Positions 56,807 through 64,000 of a stretch of 64,000 nt of DNA are shown here, one piece after another. The stretch covers positions 56,857,601 through 56,921,600 of the forward strand of contig NC_072894.1 in the NCBI RefSeq assembly GCF_027943255.1, given 5' to 3'. This DNA is from Anastrepha obliqua (Eukaryota; Arthropoda; Insecta; Diptera; Tephritidae). Every line of letters starts with the position of its first letter. Positions within the stretch are counted from its first letter, which is position 1. The notes beneath the pieces are model-generated. The model was not told where the DNA came from. It saw nothing but the letters and a program-made list of their open reading frames with translations, and searched no databases. A program made the position numbers and the translations under genes.

Positions 56807-57604
56807 AAGGGTGATTAAGTTTCAAGAGCCGGTGTTGATTTTGAAGAAAATACATTTTTTTTAGGAAATTATTGTCATTTCTCTTTATTATGATAATATT
56901 GGTATGGCTCAATTACGTATGGAACAAAATATCGGCGAAATGGCCACCGCGGCACACCTCCATCCGATGGTCCAAATTTTCAATGACGCTGAGGCATAAT
57001 TGCGGTTCTATGCCCATAATGTGCCGAATTATCTCATCCTTTAGCTCTTGAATGGTGTGAAATCACATGATCTTGGGGGCCAATTGACATCGCCGCGACG
57101 TGAGATTATTCGGCCATCAAATTTTTCGCGCAAAAGAGCCATTGTTTCGTTAGCTGTGTGCGTTATCAAATCACGATAGCGAACACTATTCACAGTAACT
57201 CCCTGACGGGCCTCATTTTGGAAAAAATACGGCCCAATGATGCCGCCGGCCCATAAACCGCACCAAACAGTCGCTCTTTGTGTGTACATTGTTTTTTCGG
57301 CAATCACTCTTGGATTATCATTCACCCAAATGCGGCAATTCTGCTTGTTGACGAATCCACTGAGGTGAATATGTGTCTCATCACTGAAGATGATTTTCTT
57401 CACGAAGTGCGCGATATGCATTTTGATTTGAACGCCCGTTTTCATAATAAGCCTGAATAACTTTGACGCGTTGCTCGATTGTGTATCTTTCCATGGTTCA
57501 AATTGAATTAGTGTGAGATTGAAAAATATCAAATAAAATGCAGAAAAAAACTTAAATGAGGTGTGGTTTCATTCCGCATCGGCCCTTGAAATTAAACCAC
57601 CCTT
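56807..57604 (-). mobile_element. DD41D rosa-like mariner, copy 2
   Basis: TA-flanked (56805, 57605); ends AAGGGTGATTAAGTTTCAAG and AAGGGTGGTTTAATTTCAAG. The reverse strand has a 163-codon frame: HFVKKIIFSDETHIHLSGFV (Asp 1), NKQNCRIWVNDNPRVIAEKT, WCGLWAGGIIGPYFFQNEAR, then RDLITHTANETMALLREKFD, where a deletion has removed the QQD segment (Asp 2), and DVNWPPRSCDFTPFKS. Complementary damage to copy 1: this one keeps Asp 1 and loses Asp 2. Confidence 0.85.
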
Positions 57605-57607
57605 TAC

Positions 57608-58735
57608 ATTTAAGCAAATGTATGTATATGCACAAGAGAAGTCACTCAGGATTCGAAAACAATCTGTGTAGAGAAATTTAACAGACATAAGAACACATAC
57701 ATATATATAAATAAATGGCGTATGTGTGTATGTATAGGAAAACAAAAATTAAAAAGTTTATTACAAGAGAAATTCGTTTGAAGTCTGTTTATGTTGCTCT
57801 CCAATTAAAATAATATATATTTAGTGTTGAATTTCTTTATTTAAAGCACTTCGTTGATTATGTAAATGTTTAAATGTATAAAAAGAAAATATTCGTATAG
57901 TTATGGATCTGATTGTTATAACTGCACTGGCATCAGCTAACTATACAACAGTTAGCAAATAAAAAAAATGAATATAGGAATGAATACGATAAATGAACAA
58001 TATAATAAATGAATGATGAAAAGATTAACAAGGTTGTATTTTAGACAAGTCAGTTTGTTAAAACTCAGCCCTACAGGAAAATCAGCCCTAGTGGAAAATG
58101 GGCGTGGCTTTGCCATAATGTACTCGTTGTCCACATATACATATCTATACATACGTTCAAGAATTAAGAGTAAATGCTTGAGTTATTCACAATCGTTATT
58201 GGGTTGTTCGAATGGCTTTGATCCTTCACGGCACACCAAAAAATATATTAAAATATTGTAACAGCTGCAAATCGTTGCTCGAAGGTGGTCAACTGATATC
58301 GTTTAAACGGTTGATAACTGGATTACCAATTTGGACGCGCACAAATCGATTACGTCATAAATCGTTTATTATGACTGTCTAGCGCTCATCGTTCTTGCAC
58401 AAACTGGCGTTTCCAGCAAAAATTAACCAAATTGTTGCTCTTTGAGTATTCATCGGCTTCTCGATGATTGTGTACGAGCTTTCCGATCCGCAGATGTGAC
58501 AGTTTTGCTTGTTAACATAACCGCCGAGATAAAAGGTAATTCGTTAAAAAACATGATTTACAATATTCAGTATAATTTCGACCTAATAAAAGATCCACAA
58601 GTAAAAAACTTTATTTGTCCTTAAGAGAGCGGTTTGGTATTTACAGTGCACAGTTACTGACCCGTACTTGGGTTGTTTTGTAGTTCACTTATATGTTCGA
58701 ATCGTACATTGCAAATTCAACGCACGAAATATCAA
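57608..58735. other. Spacer
   Basis: TA/GT microsatellites near 57700-57735. No gene recognised. Confidence 0.4.
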
Positions 58736-58738
58736 AGA

Positions 58739-58930
58739 CTAATCGGCGGATCTTTGGTCGCGGATCTTTTTCAACTCTTTAGCAACAACACATTCTCTAT
58801 AGCTAGCTGGGTATGCTTCGCCATGATTGCAGCAAAGTTTGTTTGTAAACGACGAAAAGGATTCAAAAGGCGAAGTGTTATAGTTCGTGATGCCGTCATA
58901 ACATTTACAAAAAACCTGACACTTTAACAC
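58739..58930 (-). pseudogene. Jockey-type LINE gag, last zinc knuckle
   Basis: Reverse strand: FTNKLCCNHGEAYPASYREC, VVAKELKKIRDQRSAD, stop. Jockey-type ORF1 proteins end their knuckle array with CxNCGExHxASYRGCxVAKEL; here the second Cys position is His and the usual His is Tyr. A second copy of the same segment is at 59385. Confidence 0.6.
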
Positions 58931-58986
58931 ATCTGAACTTAATAAAAAAGTTAATAAAAGACTAACTAACTTGGTATGAAGTAATT

Positions 58987-59017
58987 GGGTGATTAATTTT
59001 GCGTCACTTTGTACCTA
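58987..59017 (+). repeat. Solo mariner-type terminus
   Basis: GGGTGATTAATTTTGCGTCA followed by CTTTGTACCTA; pair of the block at 50253-50283. Confidence 0.5.
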
Positions 59018-59047
59018 ACCTCAAATATATAATATATATATGTATAT

Positions 59048-59335
59048 AATTGGCGCGTACACCCTTTTTGGGTGTTTGGCCGAGTTCCTCCCAACTTCCT
59101 CCTCCTCCTAAATGGAGGGACCTATAGTTTCAAGCCGACTCCGAACAGCAGATATTTTTATGAGGAGCTTTTTCATGGCAGAAATACACTCGGAGGTTTG
59201 CCATTGCCTGCCGAGGGGGCGACCGCTATTAGAAAAATGTTTTTCTTAATTTTGGTGTTTCACCGAGATTCGAACCGCCGTTCTCTCTGTGAATTGCAAA
59301 TGGTAGTCACGCACCAACCCATTCGGCTACTGCTT
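59048..59335 (-). mobile_element. tRNA-derived SINE, copy 5
   Basis: B box at 59263-59276 and A box at 59314-59329 on the reverse strand; 3' end GCGCCAATTATATAC next to a TA repeat. About 30 bp near the 3' end (the ATTTGTGGTGTGCGTC part) is deleted. No clear target duplication. It separates two gag relics. Confidence 0.85.
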
Positions 59336-59384
59336 GCTATCCACTGTTAAAATCCAAACAATTAAAAAAAGGGTTGCCGCGGTA

Positions 59385-60048
59385 AATAGTCGAATCTTTG
59401 GTCGCGTGTCTTTTTCAACTCTTTACCAACAATACAGCCTCTATAGGCTAGTTAGATATGCTTCACCATGATTGCAGTGTTTTGATTGCATTTGTTCAGG
59501 CTTATTACATTCAATTGTTGTGTGTTTTTCAGCGCATTTCATGTTTGCTGCAATTGTTTGGCGTACGATGAATGGCATATATCTATCTAATATATCATAT
59601 ATCTAAAGTTTCTTTTGATTTCCGCTTTAGTTTTTTGATTGCGTTTCCAGTCTTTAATCCTTGTTTTTGCACATCTGCGATTATTGCTTTTGCATCGTTG
59701 GAGTGACACTTTCCAGCAACACTTTCATGGGTCGCAATTGTTTATTTTCTTCGGAGTACCATGAAAAATTCATGCTAGTTAACGTTTTTGTTAATTTCCG
59801 ATAGTCATCGAAGTCTGTTGCATTAATTTTGTTGACATTATTATTAAGAAGTTTAACGTTTTTTGTCTCTCGAATGGATTTTTTGTCTGATTTTTGGCAA
59901 TACTATAGACTTTTTTGTATTCGCATTTTTCCGATATAATTATTGGTGTCGGCTGCTTAGCCCTCTTTTCTGACTGATTGCTTCTTTGAAAACTTTGAAA
60001 CCCCTTAAGCTTCAGGTGATAATTCACCCTTCCCTCTTTTTCAAAATA
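59385..60048 (-). pseudogene. Jockey-type LINE gag (ORF1) relic
   Basis: Reverse strand from 60048: NYHLKLKGFQSFQRSN, KRAKQPTPIIISEKCEYKKV, YSIAKNQTKNPFERQKTLN, then in other frames MNFSWYSEENKQLRPMKVLL, ECNKPEQMQ, and the knuckle remnant CNHGEAYLTSL. PPPIIxxxxCEYKKxY followed by a SWYSxEEKxLRPxKV strip is the order in Jockey-type gag proteins of flies. Several stops and frameshifts. The sequence upstream is displaced by mariner M3. Confidence 0.65.
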
Positions 60049-61178
60049 CAGCGTGAAGTCCAAAACAAACAAGAGTGACATCATAAAAATGTGTTTGATG
60101 GTGACATCTTTTTAATGAGTTCGTGCGTTGGAAGTTACATCTCAAGCTGACTTCTAGAGAAAGCTTGGTGGCATTCGGTCCAATGGAAGCGCAGTTATTG
60201 CGTCTAAGGTGTAAGTTTACCGAAACATTTGAATTGACGAAAAAAGTTTATGGCGATGATTGTATGTCTCGCGCCAGAGTTCATGAGTGGTTTACACTTT
60301 TTAGAGATGGTTGTGAGGATATAAATGGAAATGAACATACGGGCCACTCAAAGTCAGTAATCACCGAAAACTCAATCGAATTGGTTGTAAATTCATCAAA
60401 AATGAACCGGATTCATAGTTGAAATTCATGGAGTCGGAGTTGAGTATCTCCAAAACATCGATTTATCGCATTTGAAGTGATCATTTGGGCTTACGAAAGG
60501 TCTGTGCACGTTTCATTCCGCACAAGCTAACTGAGAACCAAAAATTGCTCGAAATTCAACATTTGAAAGACCTCATCAAAGAGGCGAGAAAAGACGAGAA
60601 CTTCCTTTACAACATTGTAACTGGTGATGAAACGTGGTATTTCCTACATAAACTTGAAAGTAGAAGTCAAAGTGCCGAATGGAAGGCCCCAAACGAGCCA
60701 CCACCCAAAAAATCGCGTTTGAAGAAGTCAAAAATTAAGTCGATGCTCATTTGGTTTTACGATTCCAAGGGAATTGTCCACAAGTAGTTCATGCCAACGG
60801 GCCAAACCGTTAAGGCAATTTTCTATGTTAGCGGTTTGATGCGTTTGTTGCATCGTTGAATTCGCCCTGAATACCGCGAAAGAGGAAGCTAGCGCCTATT
60901 GCATGATAATTCACCATCTCATCGATCTATTCTTTTGACTGATTTTTTGTCTAGAAATCGCACTTTAATCAACAATCACCGTATTTGCCTGATATGGCAT
61001 TTGTACCGACATCCTGAAGGACATTCCGGTCAATGACCTGAAAAATTCCTTCGAAACGCTTTTAGATCGCGCAAAACAGTATATCGAGGCTAGAGGGATC
61101 TATTTTGAATAAATAAACTCGAAGTTATCAGAACAAAGCTTCAGACGTTTCTATTTTAGCGCAGTCTTGTTTATTTTG
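60049..61178 (+). mobile_element. DD34D mariner, copy M3, inserted in the gag relic
   Basis: Left end CAGCGTGAAGTCCAAAACAA after TA (60047); right end keeps CAGTCTTGTTTATTTTG and is then lost near 61178. Plus strand: MSRARVHEWFTLFRDGCEDI, ENSIELVVNSSKMNR, LGLRKVCARFIPHKLTENQK-like, NFLYNIVTGDETWYFLHKLE (Asp 1, about 60620), LHDNSPSHRS (Asp 2, about 60905); a deletion after PDMA removes the third Asp. Same family as M1 and M2, opposite orientation. Confidence 0.8.
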
Positions 61179-61179
61179 T

Positions 61180-61445
61180 ACAATCTGCTTCGCGGGCAAG
61201 TTCATCTTCATCTCTTTCTAAACTGCATTTATGGCATTTCTTGTCGTAATAGTTTTATTTGATTTCAGATTTTGGTTTCCTGGTGTAAGTGCGGATATTT
61301 CATTTTTTGATTCGATACAAATTTTCTTCCAGTTTTTAGCTTTTTGAATAATTAATGTTTGATGAACGAATGAATTAGTTGGGCTACCTCCTGGGCAAAG
61401 AGTTCGGAAATTTTTCCTAAATTAATTAATTTTAAATATCTCACA
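61180..61445 (-). pseudogene. Jockey-type gag N-terminal relic
   Basis: Reverse-strand pieces in several frames, including EEVAQLIHSS-like, NYSKS-KLEENLYRIKK and TPGNQNLKSNKTITTRNAIN, fit the basic, Asn/Lys-rich N-terminal part of Jockey-type gag. It would precede the part at 59385-60048 if mariner M3 were removed. Similarity is modest. Confidence 0.4.
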
Positions 61446-62714
61446 ACACCAAAGTGTGCCAACTGGAAGTCGATCGCTAGTAGAGTATATGTGCTTCAAA
61501 CTTCAAAAACAGATGACGCAACTTGTCGCGTTATGAGTAGCGAAGCAGTTCACAATTGCCGAAATCTTGCCAGTACTGAGCTAGAAATTTGCGGTTTTTT
61601 CGAAAATCTTCTCTGAAGGCCAAGCCGGTTTTTTGCATGTCTTATGTTTTTATATGACATGACTCTGTATGGCGGAACTGGCATCGTAAAAATTTTCATA
61701 TCGCTATGAATATGTAACCAAAAATGTTTGCAATTATCAACTTACAAAAATAAAACATAAGTTAGTGCAACACAGGCGTAAAAATGCGTAAAAACTGATG
61801 TTTAATGTTACAGAAAAGCTGTGCTTTTAAACTGAACTAAAAATTTTTCTTTGCACTGAGAATTTGTTTTTGCATTCAATTCTGCACTCAAACTCAGTCC
61901 TTTACGATTAACTAACGAATACTTTTTCTCGAAGCAACAACATATCCATTTAGCAGTAGCTGTATTTTGAAGGCTAGAATTCCGGTTATTAATGCGATTC
62001 TTAAAACAACAACACGCCCATCACAGTACATTAAATTCCGGCCAAACCCTGCAGCTACCCAATTCAACAATCTGACAGCGGCTTCTTGAACAGAATTCGA
62101 GTGATGGCATGGCATTAAATTAATGTGAATAAATCGACTAATATCGCAGTACGCGAAAATCAAGCATTTCTATTCATTTGTATAATATTGCCTGCAGTGT
62201 CACGTGAAAACGCAGTATAAGATATAATTTGGAACCATCACTGTCAGACGCCTTCGAGCTACGTGGCATCACAGAAAGTATAAGGTGTCGTACAGAAAAC
62301 GATCGACGTGGCATTCAATGTATTAATAAGCAGCTGCATAAATTCATATATTTACCTCTTCAAATTCGTAACGTAATATTTGCTTTGCAATCAGCCAAAG
62401 TGTAATTCGACTCTATTTCCCCACAATGCTATTGTTCTGCATTGAGATTGCAAATACTAGTCGTACTTCTTCTATCGAATTAACAAATTGCCTCAAAGCA
62501 GTTATGCATTTGAACGAATTTAATTTTAAGGAAATTAAATAATGTGCAAAAAAGAAGACAGCAAAGCCAAAGTCTATGTTCACCAGCTACAGTGTGCACG
62601 CCTCTGGGTTATTGTGGCAAATAATTCTGTGTCTAAACAAAAGGTCAAAAGGTTTGAAAATATTTTGTTTCAAATTTTTTATACCAACTATCTTAATGAA
62701 ATACTGCGATCGGC
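61446..62714. other. Spacer
   Basis: No gene recognised. The reverse-strand frame 61912-62163 (83 codons) has a mixed, protein-like composition but no motif I know. Confidence 0.35.
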
Positions 62715-62813
62715 TCTCGAAGTGTAACCAATTAAAAATACCATAAATTTAGTTTGGAAAATTAATTTTATTGAATTCCACATGAAAAATGTGTGTAAAT
62801 AATACAAAATTAA
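62715..62813 (-). repeat. maT-like 3' end fragment, truncated at TTAA
   Basis: CCATAAATTTAGTTTGGAAA and ATGTGTGTAAATAATACAAA match 51398-51464 closely, up to a TTAA (62810-62813; 51464-51467 in the other copy). Similarity stops exactly there. Confidence 0.6.
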
Positions 62814-64000
62814 TCCTCAACAACATTCGCTATATTTACTTACGTTACTACATTCGTGGGGTAGTTTTCTACCCCAATACATTTTTTATCAAATTTTTCA
62901 AGGCATTGAATTTAAAAAAAAAGTTTTAGTATAAAATAAAACAACAGATACCTCTTAATTACAAACACATTTCTTTTTATTTAAATATGTTGCATTAAAA
63001 TCAAAAAATTGCGTATCTGCAGACACCTTCAAAAATTTACTGCTAAAAATATAATTCATTACTTTTGTCAAAAAAAACTTTTCAAAAGTGATTCTAAAAA
63101 CTTTTTATTGGTAATTCGTATAAAGAAATATAAATAAAAATAACAGTAAAACAAAGAATCTTTTACAACATAACATAAAAATTCTGACATGGGGTCTTTT
63201 AGCACATTCAGTCTTCAGTCTGTTTTTGTATCTTTAGAATGACTTTTGCAAATAAAATTATTACACTTTGAACAGAGTTTAATTGTTTTCATGTTTTTTG
63301 AACGCGGACATATAAAGCAACGAGCACTTTTTGATCTCTGTGACTGACTTGGTCCAGCTTCGGTGTCGTAGTCAGCCCCGAGAAGTTGAGAAATAATATT
63401 TTTCAAATCTTTGGAAAAATTTTGCGATTTCTTACTAGGCTCTTTGAGGAGAGGTTTGATTAAAGACATTCCCAGGTCTTTTATAAAATCACGTCGAGAC
63501 AATTTGCTTTCAATATTTGATGATTTCCAAATAACAAAACTGTTAGCAAACGCTACATTCAAAATAGCAGCAAATACGGTTGTTGGCCAACGCCGCGATC
63601 TTCACGATACTGAATATGTAGCACACTTTTGGTCAAGTGCATCGACTCCACCTTTGGCAAAGTTATAAAATTCGATAATTTCAGGTTTCAAGCTGTGCGG
63701 ATCAATATCAGCTGAATGGTGCATCGATGATACCAGAATGGCAGATTTATTTCTCTTTGGAACTTATGAAACTAAAGTTTAATCTCGAACAAATCCAAAC
63801 AACGATGACTGAACTGGGTTCGGGATTTCTCGTTTATTTCTACGCATGGTTCCAACGTAAGTCAAACCATTTACTTTTAAAGCTTCAACCAGTTCTCTTG
63901 AAGAAAACCAATAATCACCAGTTACGTTTCTATTCGTTCTGAATAGAGGCTCAGTCAACTTTAAGACCGTCTTGGAAGGTACTGAATAAGTGTTCCGACT
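62814..64000 (-). mobile_element. piggyBac-like element, C-terminal half, runs off the window
   Basis: The reverse strand from about 63980 reads LTEPLFRTNRNVTGDYWFSS (the Asp of GDYW lies at the family's second catalytic Asp), RELVEALKVNGLTYVGTMRR, NKREIPNPVQSSLFGFVRD, VPKRNKSAILVSSMHHSADI, KPEIIEFYNFAKGGVDALDQ (third catalytic Asp region), KCATYSVS, RSRRWPTTVFAAILNVAFAN, and the C-terminal Cys-rich domain CFICPRSKNMKTIKLCSKCN, NFICKSHS, ending at a stop at 63217-63215. Three in-frame stops (63781-63779, 63766-63764, 63604-63602) kill it; there is no frameshift. A hairpin GGGGTAG-TTTT-CTACCCC lies at 62858-62875 in the 3' end. The boundary at 62814 is inferred from TTAA and the maT comparison. 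Confidence 0.8.

Noticed and set aside
61912..62163. 83-codon reverse frame with a protein-like composition
   Set aside because: No ATG-supported start that I trust, no motif, and no neighbouring coding evidence; listed only as part of the spacer.
1..64000. CRISPR array, operon, prophage or bacterial origin
   Set aside because: No regularly spaced repeats of the right kind; the TE content, introns-like signals and AT-rich spacers are those of an insect genome.
1..64000. Endogenous viral or LTR retroelement sequence
   Set aside because: I saw no protease-RT-integrase order, no paired long terminal repeats and no viral envelope or capsid motif; all RT/RNase H hits are of the non-LTR type.

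Overview
The window looks like AT-rich, gene-poor chromosomal DNA from a dipteran insect, most probably a tephritid fruit fly. The main clues are: (i) many relics of mariner-like elements, including copies with the DD41D catalytic spacing of the 'rosa' group first described from Ceratitis rosa and other tephritids; (ii) several LINEs with an RNase H domain behind the reverse transcriptase; (iii) a tRNA-derived SINE present about a dozen times. The species call is inference. I found no intact, recognisable host protein gene, no structural RNA gene, no CRISPR array, no operon and no virus-derived sequence. Every recognisable coding stretch belongs to a decayed transposable element.

Layout. 1-2.7 kb: a LINE RT scrap, a decayed open frame of unknown origin that runs into a maT-like (DD37D) transposase relic, and a pogo-like deletion element inserted in that relic. 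2.3-5 kb: a small repeat family (possible micro-gene) split by a 1.6 kb LINE. 5.5-10.4 kb: a 45-bp tandem repeat, four mariner relics and a GC-rich hairpin. 11.6-15.5 kb: SINEs and LINE fragments in both orientations. 16.5-17.5 kb: a bounded Tc1-type element. 18.4-21.1 kb: four LINE fragments. 22.9-29.1 kb: mariner, LINE and SINE relics. 31-34 kb: the best preserved LINE (YADD box, RNase H, Cys-rich end), carrying a mariner-like insertion. 34.6-41.6 kb: seven mariner-like relics, one after another. 42-48.7 kb: a possible exon, SINEs, a DD34D mariner and a pogo-like element. 51.2-57.6 kb: nested mariner/maT, a LINE 3' end and two deletion derivatives. 58.7-64 kb: Jockey-type gag relics, a mariner lying between two gag segments, and the C-terminal half of a piggyBac-like transposase that runs off the right edge.

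The pieces do not form a pathway. Their value is as a record of insertion history. Target-site duplications (TA for mariner, Tc1 and pogo; 13-15 bp for SINEs; TTAA for the piggyBac-like element) and two sites whose empty form is present elsewhere in the window allow relative ages to be ordered. Candidate novelties are the SINE family and its structure, two mariner-like families whose paired copies share internal deletions, the short repeat/micro-gene family at 2.3-4.9 kb, and the hairpin at 9.55 kb.
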